Made by a program: the position numbers and the translations under genes | NCBI GenBank assembly: GCA_031425525.1 | Contig: JANPJM010000049.1 | Location: forward strand, 1 to 64,000 | DNA: 64,000 bases | DNA from: JANNMJ01 sp031425525 | Lineage (GTDB): Bacteria; Bacteroidota; Bacteroidia; Cytophagales; Hymenobacteraceae | Reading direction: 5' to 3' | Shown: positions 27,001-34,799 of the stretch, in pieces | How positions within the stretch are numbered: the first letter of the stretch is position 1 | Layout of the letters: every line of letters starts with the position of its first letter | Notes under the pieces: model-generated | What the model was told of the DNA's origin: nothing | Seen by the model: only the letters and a program-made list of their open reading frames with translations | Databases searched by the model: none

Positions 27001-28330
27001 TGTATACTCGGTTGTCACCAACCCTGCGTATAACACGGCGCTTGTGATCGCTCCGAACACCACGCCGGCCGTAGTGCCGTTCCCGAACATCTTCGGGTAC
27101 GACGAAACCCGCCTCAGCGCAGCCTACCCGTCGTTTGAGGGTGGGTACTTCTCGCCAGGTGCCAACAACGCGCCGTTCGGCAACGCCGGCAGCGAGATGA
27201 TCGGCTATTCCGTCTTCATGCGCAACAACGCGAAGCCGGACTTCGTGGGTCCGCTGCACACCGGTCCATATTCGGCAACCGGTCTGACGAACACCGGCCT
27301 CAGCGGCGCCAACCCAGGCTGGCACTTGCTCGGCAACCCGTACCCAGCGCCAATCGATTGGGCGACGGTGACGAATGCCCAAATCGTGGGGATGAACGGT
27401 GCTATCAGCGTGGCCCGCTCGACGGCCCCCAACGATGGTAACTACCAGTCGTACATCAACGGGGTTGGCCCGGCTAAGTACATCCCGATGGCACAGGGCT
27501 TCTTCATGAATAACCCAACGGCCAACACCTTGGGTAGTGTCTCGCTGACGAACACCAACCGCGTGACGGCTTACCAGAACCCGATTCACTACCGTGCCGG
27601 CGGCGAAACCCGTCCGATTGTGGCCCTCACTTTGGTGCAGAGCGGCAAGCCGGTTGTGTTCGGCGACGAGACGCACGTGTACTTCGAGGAAGGTGCAACC
27701 GGTCAGATGGATCAGTGGTACGATGCCTACAAACTTCGTTCACTCGGTGCTACGCCTTCGATCTTCACGAAAGTGGGTACCGAAGAAGCAGCCATCAACG
27801 GCCTGCCGGCTCTGACGAGCGATGAGGTGGTGGTGCCGATGGGCGTAATGGTGAACGTGACGGGTTCGTACAAAATGAACGTGTCGCAATTCCTCAACAT
27901 CCCGGCTACGACGCCGGTGGTGCTGCGCGACGCGGTAACGGGCACGGAGCAAGACCTGCGCCTCAACCCAACGTACGTGTTCTCGATGGACGCTAGCTAC
28001 CGTGGTTCGCGCTTCACGCTCGTGTTCAACCCGGCTGGCCGGGTGACGGGTGTGGCTGCTACGCTGGCTGCCAACCAAGTGACGGTGTTCCCGAACCCGG
28101 TCGCTTCGAACGCTACGCTGCAAGTGCAGATGACGGGCCTCAACAACGTGAAGTCGGTAACGGCTAAACTGGTGGATGCCCTCGGCCGCACGGTAGCAAC
28201 CGAAAACCTGACCGTGGTAAACGGTGAGGTAGACGGTTCGATGAGCACCCGCTCGCTGAGCAAAGGCGTGTACACGCTGCGCTTGTCGGCCGGTGCCCAG
28301 AGCGCCACGCGCCGCGTGGTGATCGAGTAG
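21050..28330 (+). CDS. Giant T9SS-sorted multidomain surface protein
   Basis: 2426 residues. A signal peptide (RTGVLAAALGLLGAGSVQAQ) leads into a jelly-roll-like domain (LPIGFPFGYSGLTQTTFSVN), a fibronectin type III domain (about 271-365), a MAM-like beta sandwich, a second FN3 (about 535-645), another FPF-type beta sandwich, then four or five repeats of a PPC-like or calcium-free adhesion domain, each starting with a PANDNC or GNDAP element and containing DDVWFxV (about 885, 1040, 1180, 1327, 1639). A domain starting SIAPNIFQGPTTTVG lies near 1480. The C-terminal third has a right-handed beta region (about 1790-1930) and ends with a type A sorting domain (VTVFPNPVASNATLQVQM, KGVYTLRLSAG, RRVVIE), so it is exported by T9SS. 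Probably adhesin or matrix protein. Codons favour GGT, GTA and ACG more than neighbours do. The ATG was chosen for the signal peptide. Confidence 0.9.
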   Translation: MLKLLRTGVFGRNRPLPPTPRTTVPPGAGLRNTWRTGVLAAALGLLGAGSVQAQVTGYTFAQTSGTYTAISGGTVLGTNAEDDTQFNTLPIGFPFGYSGLTQTTFSVNNNGSITVGGTGGGYTVLTSVNNSIAGLNRDLIGNGTTSELRYETAGSVGNRVLTVQWKDYRDYAFPNDGTGAGAGDAFNFQIKLYENGNDVQLVYGAVAAGANNSTPQVGLRGTGATDFNNRQNSGTPGFNATIAGTANSNNVTLTSGNVPANGLTFTYSPPAAMCFRPIITNVIPNINSAAVTAVRAGSGTIEYQYSASNATTGGVLNTPTPTGATITGLAAGTTYYVQTRTDCGNPPVSAWTALTTFSTLCNPVLAGDLSVISTGVGALGGFESPTTVPNLPTCYNRIVVGTGTVVTSGTTPITGSNSLRITNGAASASNRTILVLPPVGDLGSAGLQLRFDARMVTGTGSLQIGTVNNTSSTATFTPLPGQPAIPLNTTTTTLNIDFNAFVGSNFLIAIKPIAAQEQGSAGLVYQIDNLNYEVAPACPQPSGAIVQSGSVTSTSAIINFTPNALNNNGVTLFYGTGTFSPATATTPGDLTTSPGYVGNSGPQLGSTYTINSLAPGTAYRVYYIGNCSGATPTSAFVGPVTFSTLPGPLAFAIARTTGITYTSIAADPGSVGVPFASALTDDVASNVIALPFAFTYNPTGSTPLAVTGVRVSTNGNIQLQGATFGVNSTTLAGTSISNGTLLYSVAALQADLNQTSQANTVTHRYLIEGVSPNRVITFEWFNTARFANPGVSLNFQIKLRETSNVIECVYGGMTAYNGSTTAPTYDYGLGLSGASASEIAIQQVENTAFFQNAAKTLNITPSCNSRITFTPGTYSGSAPAPATAPANDLLANAQAIPLEAITTAPTKFCDYYTSLLATPTAGVPVCGTSNADDDVWFQVTTPAIGLTNLQIRAGASFGFTPTIQVFTSSAPGAPTPASLTLVPGTCLTGTTGQAVSTPASGNALNTAPPNTTYFIRVNHAGLGTGTYGQFVISAFGLPAPPANDNCPAAIALGNSVVSCSASPVTYSNFAGTASGNTGITGSCNAIAPSNDVWFTFVATQNGANISVSGLSTVRPSIEVFSGACGALTSLGCASAATAGGTAVASVEVTAGQTYRVRVADLAGPGGDFTICAQEVIFLANDNPSGAGAATAFSLTPATTCVTGGPTPSSANGTLFGAFGPSSQAPAAPTGTANDDVFYSFVAGAIPDVTVTVAGAAATDLAIVAYSGTPGSLVQLDFADNTFGGGTETLNLSGLTNGTRYYVRVYDWFGTTPTAAYTFNICVQAFPPPGNDAPAAALVSPYVLTASLNCSSPVTGTTEGATNSVGAGLNPAPKFAPATIVAAKDVFYTFTVSGAQAPATRTITVEPSGTNSTTFDPVIQVLTFDGTTYTQVAFIDNIVPGFAESLTVSSLAAGTYYVRVYNTQDAGTTDGGFTICVTQGAKFLSIAPNIFQGPTTTVGATTNNNHILTTEIIVGGATGTLPWTIATFRGVNTANADIKPNGVKLYQSTDITFSPVTDVLVGTTSLNGSGNAVFTGVSADLPIGATYFFLTYDIAAAATPGNTVDAQVQANQFTIGGITYPAALRDPAGNRVITAAPPAFDDICSSVSLAVQPKSTPVTYQQFSNAGATSGAPNTNGFGGDVWFRVTVPANRRLFVDLLAGTSAPILGDPLLEVFSSSNNLCSGTLTSLAFNDDGGTGLYSTVGITGIPVGVTQVFMRVGGFGASAGGNFRIGVSDRPKFTGGTSTAFSSATTANFFPQADALATILGANTVMIPNGLVNQPAVAAAATVSFFGVEVGSAATLTLNAGSVLTVGNGGLVLNPGATLAQDPTSQVYANGTANVSLAAGTFQNLRVGTQGATLTGNVNVRRVLRLTGTLNVNGKVLRMLSDATATALVWDDGGTLTGNATVERYIDPSLSAAVPATFRHFSAPVTTTINDLNTSTGAVYSVVTNPAYNTALVIAPNTTPAVVPFPNIFGYDETRLSAAYPSFEGGYFSPGANNAPFGNAGSEMIGYSVFMRNNAKPDFVGPLHTGPYSATGLTNTGLSGANPGWHLLGNPYPAPIDWATVTNAQIVGMNGAISVARSTAPNDGNYQSYINGVGPAKYIPMAQGFFMNNPTANTLGSVSLTNTNRVTAYQNPIHYRAGGETRPIVALTLVQSGKPVVFGDETHVYFEEGATGQMDQWYDAYKLRSLGATPSIFTKVGTEEAAINGLPALTSDEVVVPMGVMVNVTGSYKMNVSQFLNIPATTPVVLRDAVTGTEQDLRLNPTYVFSMDASYRGSRFTLVFNPAGRVTGVAATLAANQVTVFPNPVASNATLQVQMTGLNNVKSVTAKLVDALGRTVATENLTVVNGEVDGSMSTRSLSKGVYTLRLSAGAQSATRRVVIE

Positions 28331-28454
28331 TTTGAGTTGATGTAATCAGGGGCGGTCGGCACGCGCCGGCCGCCCCGCTTACATCTCATTTTGACGTTTG
28401 GAGTGGTAAGCCTAACGTCGCACTCAGCTTAGTTTAGAGTAGACACAAACGAAA

Positions 28455-28490
28455 ACCGGGTGGCCCTTCAGTGGGCCACCCGGTTTTTTT
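28455..28490 (+). terminator. Intrinsic terminator of the giant gene
   Basis: Perfect 12-bp stem ACCGGGTGGCCC / GGGCCACCCGGT, loop TTCAGT, followed by seven T. An additional GC-rich hairpin sits at 28349-28377. Confidence 0.93.
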
Positions 28491-28544
28491 GTGCCGTATG
28501 GTTTGCGTACGCCAACGGAGCGATTTCGCCGGCTACATCGCCAT

Positions 28545-29204
28545 TTACATCGCCACGGCGTTGCGCAGCCACTCGTTCAGCTTGGCCAACGCCGTAAACG
28601 CAGCGATGGCATCGGCGACTTGTACACGGTCGTCGGGCACGGTGTGCCAGGCGGTGATGCTTTTGAGGCGCAGCAGGTCGGCCTCAGGGTGGTCGGGCGG
28701 GTAGCCGGTGGGGATGCGCTTGAGGGCGCCGTCCTGCATAAGCGTAGGGCCGAACCACCGTTGAAACTCGGCGTTGGCGAGGACGGCGCGGAGCGGTTGC
28801 GGGGTGAAATCGATTTCCTGGCGAATCTTCTTGAGGTCGGCGGGCGGCGGCATCCAAACGCCGCCGGCGTAGCCCGATTGGCCGTCGGGCTGGAGGTGAA
28901 GGTAGTACACCGGGCCGGGGTCTTTGCGGCCACCGGGCGCCAGAACCGCGCTAAAGTTGCGTTTGTACGGTGCTTTGTCGGTGCTGAAGCGCACGTCGCG
29001 GTTGATGCGAAAGAGCGCTTTGGCGGGGTCGGCCTGGCGCAGCAGCGGATCGACCTCAAGCAGCCCGGCGTGGACTTCGCGCACAAACTTCACGAAGTCA
29101 GTGCGGGCGGCTTCGTAGGCGGCGCGGTTCGCCTGAAACCAGTCGGAGGTGTTGTTGTCGCGTAGGTCGCGCAGGAACTGGAGGGCGGCGGAGAGGTTGG
29201 GCAT
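28545..29204 (-). CDS. DUF2461-family protein
   Basis: 219 residues. Family pattern: LQFLRDLRDNNTSDWFQANRAAYEAARTDF at the start, LFRINRDVRFSTDKAPYKRNFSAVLAPGGRK in the centre, YYLHLQPDGQSGYAGGVWMPP, and the end LRLKSITAWHTVPDD. These are the hallmarks of DUF2461 (TIGR02453), widely conserved and of unknown function. Full-length. A TAGTTTTA box (29228-29235, minus strand) lies about 24 nt before the ATG. Converges on the terminator of the giant gene. Confidence 0.9.
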   Translation of the reverse strand: MPNLSAALQFLRDLRDNNTSDWFQANRAAYEAARTDFVKFVREVHAGLLEVDPLLRQADPAKALFRINRDVRFSTDKAPYKRNFSAVLAPGGRKDPGPVYYLHLQPDGQSGYAGGVWMPPPADLKKIRQEIDFTPQPLRAVLANAEFQRWFGPTLMQDGALKRIPTGYPPDHPEADLLRLKSITAWHTVPDDRVQVADAIAAFTALAKLNEWLRNAVAM

Positions 29205-29270
29205 GGGGGCAGCAGGGAATAAGGGCTAAAACTACGGACGCTTAAACGCCGCTCACGCCTACTGCGATGA

Positions 29271-29328
29271 TTGCCACGTCGGCCCTTCCGTGCTTCAGGG
29301 TAAACTCCAAGCTTCCTCGCAATGACAG
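29271..29328. repeat. Partial family C element
   Basis: ATTGCCACGTCGGCCCTTCC at one end and CTTCCTCGCAATGACA at the other: the same outer word as the copy at 10895-11014 in inverted orientation, with the rest decayed. Lies between metF and the DUF2461 gene. Confidence 0.65.
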
Positions 29329-29354
29329 ATGTGGAAAAACTTCTGGCTAATTGC

Positions 29355-30311
29355 TCAAAACACCGCCTTCGCAATTTGGCCAATAGCGTCGGCTTTGCCC
29401 ATTGAGTAGTAATGGAGACACGGTGCGCCGCGCGCCAGCAGCTCGCGGCTTTGCTCGATGCACCATTCGATGCCGATTTGGCGGGCGGCGGCATTGTCAG
29501 GGGCGGCGCTCACGGCGTCGGCGAGGTCGTGGGGGAGGTCGAGGTGAAAGGTGCGGGGCAGGGAAGAGACCTGCCCGCGCGTGGTCAGCGGTTTGAGGCC
29601 GGGGATGATGGGCACGGTGATGCCGGCGGCACGGCAACGGGCTTCAAAATCAAAATACCGCGCGTTGTCGAAGAACATTTGCGTGACGATGTACTCGGCG
29701 CCGTTGTCGATTTTCTGTTTGAGCCATTGAAGGTCGGCTTTGGGGTTCGGCGACTCGAAATGTTTTTCGGGGTAGGCGGCAACGCCGATGCAGAAATCGG
29801 TGGCAAAACCGGCGGGCTGCTCTTCGTCGAGGTACTCGCCCCGATTGAGGCCCGCTACCTGCGCGACCAGCTCGGTGGCGTAGTTGTGGCCCCCGGCTTC
29901 GGGCGCAAAATGCCCCAGCGACCGGATGGCGTCGCCGCGTAGACACAGCACGTTGTCGATGCCCAGAAAATGCAGCTCCAGCAGCGCGTTCTCGGTTTCT
30001 TCTCTGTTAAAGCCGCCACAGATCAAATGCGGCACCGTGTCGATACCGAATTTATTCTGTAGCGCCGCGCAGATGGCTACCGTGCCGGGGCGTTTCCAGA
30101 TGGCGCGCCGTTCGAGGCCGCCCCCGGGGCGCTCGCGGTACACCACCTCCTCGCGGTGGTAAGTAACGTCGATGAACGGCGGCTTGAATTCGAGCAACGG
30201 CCCGATGGTGCGGTACAAATCCTGCACGGTCTGGCCCTTCATCGGAGGCAGAATCTCGAAGGAAAACAGACATCGGCCGGCGGCGCGGGCAAGGTGGTCG
30301 GTGATTTTCAC
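29355..30311 (-). CDS. metF: Methylenetetrahydrofolate reductase
   Basis: 318 residues. Reduces 5,10-methylene-THF to 5-methyl-THF, the methyl donor for MetH. Seen: FSFEILPPMKGQTV (the active-site Glu strand), PPFIDVTYH, HLICGGFNREETENALLELHFLGIDNVLCLRGD, FCIGVAAYPEKH, DLQWLKQKIDNGAEYIVTQMFFDN and VPIIPGLKPLT, all classical for the FAD-dependent TIM barrel. The GTG at 30311 gives the normal N-terminus. It follows metH on the same strand, with a 374-bp spacer filled by repeats. Confidence 0.95.
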   Translation of the reverse strand: MKITDHLARAAGRCLFSFEILPPMKGQTVQDLYRTIGPLLEFKPPFIDVTYHREEVVYRERPGGGLERRAIWKRPGTVAICAALQNKFGIDTVPHLICGGFNREETENALLELHFLGIDNVLCLRGDAIRSLGHFAPEAGGHNYATELVAQVAGLNRGEYLDEEQPAGFATDFCIGVAAYPEKHFESPNPKADLQWLKQKIDNGAEYIVTQMFFDNARYFDFEARCRAAGITVPIIPGLKPLTTRGQVSSLPRTFHLDLPHDLADAVSAAPDNAAARQIGIEWCIEQSRELLARGAPCLHYYSMGKADAIGQIAKAVF

Positions 30312-30344
30312 TCGTTAGGGTGTAGTTTTTAGGGTGTAGTGTTT

Positions 30345-30533
30345 AGGATTTGGCTGCGGAGGGTGGTTGCGGGCTCTGGGGGAGCTGTTGCGGCCTTTCG
30401 GAGAGTCGTTGCGGGCTCTGCGGGAGGAAGATTTCTTGAAAAAATCTGATACGGCCTTGGAAAAATCTGGTGCGGAGGCGGCAAAACGTCTTGCGGAGGC
30501 GGCGAAACTTGTCCTGTAAGGTACCCGGAGTAG
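30345..30533. repeat. 21-bp tandem array between metH and metF, about 9 units
   Basis: Units start at 30345, 30366, 30387, 30408, 30429, 30450, 30471, 30492 and 30513. Subgroups: GTTGCGGGCTCTG.GGGAG (three), a middle pair with AAAAAATCTG, and TGCGGAGGCGGC.AAAC (two). The period is 21 bp throughout though the words change along the array. The TGCGGAGG word may recur up to about 30596. It lies just upstream of metF (minus strand). Confidence 0.85.
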
Positions 30534-30648
30534 ACCGGTGGCGGCGCGCCCGTTCGCGGCATCGGCGGAGGCATGATCGGAGGCGGCGGTAGCTGTAGCG
30601 CAGCCGGCGATTCTCATATGTTAAGGGGTAGAACTGAAAAGCGCAAAG

Positions 30649-30685
30649 TCTGACTAAACACTAAACCCTAGACCCTAAACCCTAG
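30649..30685. repeat. Telomere-like CTAAACCC repeat
   Basis: TCTGACTAAACACTAAACCC followed by TAGACCCTAAACCCTAG, directly against the metH stop codon. The same opening TCTGACTAAACCCTAAAC recurs at 54567, and related (ACTACACCCTAA) words lie at 30312-30344 on the minus strand. Confidence 0.6.
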
Positions 30686-33600
30686 CTAATAATTGAGATT
30701 CGGCGCAAGCCACCGTTCCAGCTCCGCGAACGGCATCGCCTTGCGGGCGGCGATGTCCTCCACTTGGTCGCGGCCGATGCGGCCCAGGCCGAAATAGCGG
30801 CTTTGCGGATGGGCGTAGTAGAAACCGCTGACGGCGGCGGCGGGCTGCATCGCGAGCGATTCGGTAAGGGTGATGCCCGCGCGGCCGGCATCAAGCAGCT
30901 CGAACAACGTGGTTTTTTCGGTGTGGTCGGGGCAGCCGGGGTAGCCGGGGGCGGGCCGCACGCCCTGATATTTTTCCTGAATGAGATCGTCGCCGGTGAG
31001 GTGTTCGTCGGGCGCGTAGCCCCACAACTCACGTCGCACCTGCTCGTGGAGGCGCTCGGCGAAGGCTTCGGCGAGGCGGTCGGCGAGGGCTTTGGCGAGG
31101 ATGATGCGGTACTCGTCGTGGTTGGCGCGGAAGCGGGCTTCGAGAGCGTCGAGGCCGTGTCCGGCCGTCACGGCGAACCCGCCGAGGTAGTCGGGCAGAC
31201 CGGTTTCGCGGGGCGCCAGAAAGTCGGCAAACGCGGTGTTGGGCAAGCCCGGCGCCTTCAGGCTTTGCTGCCGTAAGGTGTACAGGCGGGTGGTTTCGGT
31301 GGTGCGGGTGTCGTCGGCGTACACGTGAATCGTGTCGTGGTCGGAGGTGTTCACGGGCCAGAAACCCACCACGGCGCGCGCCTGCAAGAGCTGGTTATCA
31401 ACAATTTCGGTTAATAACTCCTGGGCATCGTGGAAAAGCTGGCGCGCCGCCTCGCCGAGCGTGGGGTCGGTGAGGATGCGGGGGTAGGCGGCGCGCATTT
31501 CCCAGGTATGGAAAAACGGCGTCCAGTCGATGTACGGCACCAATTCGGCGAGCGGATAATCGGCGAAAACGCGGGTGCCCAAGAACGACGGACGGGACGC
31601 GGGCGGCGCGGCGGCCCAATCGATGGGGAAGTGGTTGGCGCGCGCGGCTTCCAACGTCAGGTACTCTTTTTGGCGCGAGCGGGCGGCGTAATCGGTTCGT
31701 ACTTGCTCGTACTCGGCGGCCACGGCCTCGGCAAATGCCTGTCTGCCGGAGCCCAGCAACCCGCCCAGCACGCCCACCGACCGCGACGCATCGTGGACGT
31801 GCACCACCGGCGCATCCGGGTAGCGCGGCGCAATCTTGACCGCCGTATGCAGCCGCGACGTGGTAGCGCCGCCGATCAGCAGCGGCACGCGCGCGCCGGT
31901 GCGGTGCAGCTCGGCCGCAAGGTGCGCCATTTCGTCGAGCGACGGCGTGATGAGGCCGCTCAACCCGATGATATCGACCTGATGCTCAATGGCGGCGGCG
32001 AGAATTTTTTCGGGCGGCACCATCACCCCCAAATCAATGATGCGGTAATTGTTGCACGCCAGCACCACGCCCACGATGTTTTTACCGATGTCGTGGACAT
32101 CGCCCTTCACCGTGGCCAGCAAAACGGTGCCTGCCGTGCGGCCCGAACCGGCTTTCTCCGCTTCCAGATACGGCTCCAGATAGGCCACGGCTTTCTTCAT
32201 GACGCGGGCCGCTTTCACCACTTGCGGCAGAAACATGCGGCCCGCGCCGAACAGGTCGCCGACCTCGTTCATGCCCGCCATCAGCGGCCCTTCGATGACG
32301 GCAAGGGGCGATTGCAGCGCCGCGCGGGCTTCTTCAGTATCCGTTTCGATGAAATCGGTGATGCCGCGTATGAGGGCGTGCGCCAGGCGGCCGGCTACCG
32401 GCAGCGCGCGCCAGTCGGGAGTTTCGAGTTTGGCGTTTGGCGTTTGGAGTTGGGGGTCGGCGCGCAGGCTTTCGGCGAGCGTGATGAGGCGCTCGGTGGC
32501 GTCGGCGCCGTCGGCGGGCGTTTGATCCCAGAGGACATCTTCGACGGCCTGGCGCAGGTCGGCGGGGATGTCGTCGTAGACCGGCAGGCTCGTGGGATTG
32601 ACGATGGCCAGATCGAGGCCCGCCTGCACGGCGCGGTACAGAAACGCGGCGTGCATCGCCTCGCGTACCACGTCGTGACCCCGAAACGCAAACGAAATAT
32701 TGGAGAGCCCGCCCGACGTGCGTGCGCCCGGCAGATTGCCCTTGATCCAGCGCACGGCGGCCAGAAAGTCGAGTGCGTACCGGCGGTGTTCCTCCAGGCC
32801 GGTGCCGACGGTGAGAATGTTGGGGTCGAAGATGAGGTCGGTGAGCGGGAAGCCGACTTCCTCGGTCAGGATGCGGTAGGCGCGGGTGCAGATGCTGATG
32901 CGCCGTTCGTAGGTATCGGCTTGGCCGGTTTCATCGAAGGCCATCACCACCACGGCCGCGCCGTAGGCCCGCACGCGCCGCGCCCGCGCCCGAAACGCGT
33001 CCTCGCCATCTTTGAGCGAGAGCGAATTGACGATGGATTTGCCCTGCGTGCATTTCAGGCCCGCCTCAATCACCTCCCATTTGCTCGAATCGATCATCAG
33101 CGGCACGCGCGCGATGTCGGGCTCGGCGGCGAGGAGGTTCAGGAAGGTAGTCATAGCGAGGGGCGCGTCGAGCATTCCTTCGTCCATGTTCACGTCGAGC
33201 ACCTGGGCGCCGCCTTCCACTTGCTCGCGCGCGATGGCGACGGCCGCCTCGTAATTACCCTCCCGGATGAGCCGCGCAAACTTGCGCGACCCCGTGACGT
33301 TGGTACGCTCGCCGACATTGACCAGCAGCGCGCCCGGTCGAATCGTCACCGGCTCCAGGCCGCTGAGCGTGAGCGCGCCGGCGTCGGGCACGGCAATAGG
33401 CGCCGGAATCGGGCGCGGGCGATGGCGTTCGGCCGCCGCCGCAAACGCGCGGATGTGGTCGGGCGTGGTGCCGCAACAGCCGCCGATGATATTCATCAGC
33501 CCCGCGCCCAACTGCTCGTCGAGGACGGCGGCCATTTGGGCGGCGGTTTCGTCGTAGCCGCCGAACGCGTTGGGCAACCCCGCGTTGGGGTACGCCGACA

Positions 33601-34465
33601 CCGCCACTGGCGCCAGCCGCGCCAATTCCGCGATGTAGGGCCGCAGTTGGGCGGCGCCGAGTGCGCAGTTCAGCCCCACGCTCAGCAGCGGAATATGCGC
33701 CACCGACTGCCAAAACGCGCCCACCGTCTGCCCCGATAGCGTGCGGCCCGACGCGTCGGTGATCGTCCCCGACACCATCACCGGCCACCGGCGCCCGCGC
33801 TCGGCAAACAATTGCTCGATGGCGAAGAGCGCGGCCTTGGCGTTGAGCGTATCGAAAATCGTCTCGACCAGCAGAATATCCGCCCCGCCATCGACCAGCC
33901 CCGCCGCTTGCTCGTGGTACGCCTCGGCCAACTGGTCGAAAGTGATGGCGCGGAAGCCGGGCCGATTGACATCCGGCGAGAGCGACGCCGTGCGGTTCGT
34001 CGGGCCGAGGGCGCCGGCTACGAAGCGCGGTTTTTCGAGCGTTTCGGCTTCATCGCACGCTTGGCGCGCTTGGCGAGCAGCCTCGAAGTTCAACTCGTAC
34101 GCCAAGTGGCTCAACCCGTAATCGGCCTGCGCGACGGTGGTCGAGCTGAAGGTGTTGGTTTCGATGATGTCGGCGCCGGCCGCGAGGTACTGGCGATAGA
34201 TATCGAGGATGATATCGGGCCGCGTGAGCGTCAGCAAATCATTGTTGCCGCGCAACGGCGACGGATGATCGGCGAAACGCGCACCCCGAAAATCGGCCTC
34301 GCTGAGGGTATGGCGCTGAATCATCGTGCCCATCGCGCCGTCGAGGACGAGGATGCGCGCGGCGAGCAAGGCCCGCAACTCGGCGGTGGCATCGGGGCGC
34401 AAGGCCGGAGAAAAGGAGGGACAGGCCGGGGGCGAAACGGCGGCGGGCGCAGCGGAGGCAGACAT
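30686..34465 (-). CDS. metH: Cobalamin-dependent methionine synthase
   Basis: 1259 residues, full four-module MetH. Homocysteine-binding barrel (about 1-340) with the zinc Cys pair in IIGGCCGTTPDH; pterin-binding barrel (about 355-620: INVGERTNVTGSRKF, EGGAQVLDVNMDEGM, MIDSSKW); B12 cap and binding modules (about 680-900) with the cobalamin His in VKGDVHDIGKNIVGVVLACNNY and the later IGLSGLITPSLDEM; C-terminal activation domain (about 950-1259) that binds SAM, with RPAPGYPGCPDHTEK. ATG 34465 was chosen since further upstream the frame crosses a SAM-I riboswitch. Methylates homocysteine using methyl-THF from MetF; needs B12, imported via the operon at 39-42.6 kb. Confidence 0.96.
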   Translation of the reverse strand: MSASAAPAAVSPPACPSFSPALRPDATAELRALLAARILVLDGAMGTMIQRHTLSEADFRGARFADHPSPLRGNNDLLTLTRPDIILDIYRQYLAAGADIIETNTFSSTTVAQADYGLSHLAYELNFEAARQARQACDEAETLEKPRFVAGALGPTNRTASLSPDVNRPGFRAITFDQLAEAYHEQAAGLVDGGADILLVETIFDTLNAKAALFAIEQLFAERGRRWPVMVSGTITDASGRTLSGQTVGAFWQSVAHIPLLSVGLNCALGAAQLRPYIAELARLAPVAVSAYPNAGLPNAFGGYDETAAQMAAVLDEQLGAGLMNIIGGCCGTTPDHIRAFAAAAERHRPRPIPAPIAVPDAGALTLSGLEPVTIRPGALLVNVGERTNVTGSRKFARLIREGNYEAAVAIAREQVEGGAQVLDVNMDEGMLDAPLAMTTFLNLLAAEPDIARVPLMIDSSKWEVIEAGLKCTQGKSIVNSLSLKDGEDAFRARARRVRAYGAAVVVMAFDETGQADTYERRISICTRAYRILTEEVGFPLTDLIFDPNILTVGTGLEEHRRYALDFLAAVRWIKGNLPGARTSGGLSNISFAFRGHDVVREAMHAAFLYRAVQAGLDLAIVNPTSLPVYDDIPADLRQAVEDVLWDQTPADGADATERLITLAESLRADPQLQTPNAKLETPDWRALPVAGRLAHALIRGITDFIETDTEEARAALQSPLAVIEGPLMAGMNEVGDLFGAGRMFLPQVVKAARVMKKAVAYLEPYLEAEKAGSGRTAGTVLLATVKGDVHDIGKNIVGVVLACNNYRIIDLGVMVPPEKILAAAIEHQVDIIGLSGLITPSLDEMAHLAAELHRTGARVPLLIGGATTSRLHTAVKIAPRYPDAPVVHVHDASRSVGVLGGLLGSGRQAFAEAVAAEYEQVRTDYAARSRQKEYLTLEAARANHFPIDWAAAPPASRPSFLGTRVFADYPLAELVPYIDWTPFFHTWEMRAAYPRILTDPTLGEAARQLFHDAQELLTEIVDNQLLQARAVVGFWPVNTSDHDTIHVYADDTRTTETTRLYTLRQQSLKAPGLPNTAFADFLAPRETGLPDYLGGFAVTAGHGLDALEARFRANHDEYRIILAKALADRLAEAFAERLHEQVRRELWGYAPDEHLTGDDLIQEKYQGVRPAPGYPGCPDHTEKTTLFELLDAGRAGITLTESLAMQPAAAVSGFYYAHPQSRYFGLGRIGRDQVEDIAARKAMPFAELERWLAPNLNY

Positions 34466-34573
34466 TCGGAAAGCGAAAAAAGCGGGAACGCGGTGTTCTA
34501 GAGCCTTTTTCCAGTCGGAAACTGCCGGGCGCAAAACGCACACCACCGAAGCGGCGCGCGCCAACGCGAAGCA

Positions 34574-34679
34574 GCTACTCATCTGAGCCGCGCCGAAGCG
34601 CGACCAGGAGTTGGCACCGACTCTAAGCCGGTTGCCAGGACGTCACGGGGCCTGTTCCCTCGGTCCTTCTGGATAAGTG
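34574..34679 (-). promoter_or_regulatory. SAM-I (S-box) riboswitch upstream of metH
   Basis: On the minus strand: ACTTATCCAGA opening, the core GAGGGAACAGGCCCCGTGA, then GTCCTGGCAACC, GGTGCCAACTCCTG and the closing GATGAGT that pairs with ACTTATC to form P1 (one G-U pair). P3 is CCGGCTTAGAGTCGG. This order and spacing match the SAM-I aptamer. About 108 nt separate it from the metH ATG, enough for an expression platform; I see only a weak GC hairpin before a T run (GCGTTCCCGC then six T). Confidence 0.9.
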
Positions 34680-34685
34680 CTGGTG

Positions 34686-34693
34686 CAAATGTA
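34686..34693 (-). promoter_or_regulatory. -7 promoter element TACATTTG for riboswitch-metH
   Basis: Perfect TAnnTTTG on the minus strand, 6 nt before the first aptamer base, exactly where a promoter for this riboswitch should be. Confidence 0.7.
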
Positions 34694-34723
34694 GCGCACG
34701 GCACGGTTTGCCACCCAACGCAA

Positions 34724-34776
34724 AACACCCCGGCCCCGCCACTGAAGGCAGAACCGGGGTGTTTGCGAAGCTCGCG
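34724..34776 (-). terminator. Hairpin terminator of the 43-residue gene
   Basis: On the minus strand CGCAAACACCCCGG pairs with CCGGGGTGTTTTGCG, followed by a short T-rich tail. It separates the small gene from the metH promoter. Confidence 0.7.
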
Positions 34777-34799
34777 CGGCCGGCTACGACCGGGAGCGT

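Noticed and set aside
31430..33739. 769-codon plus-strand frame across metH
   Set aside because: Arg/His-rich antisense shadow of MetH, which is complete and canonical.
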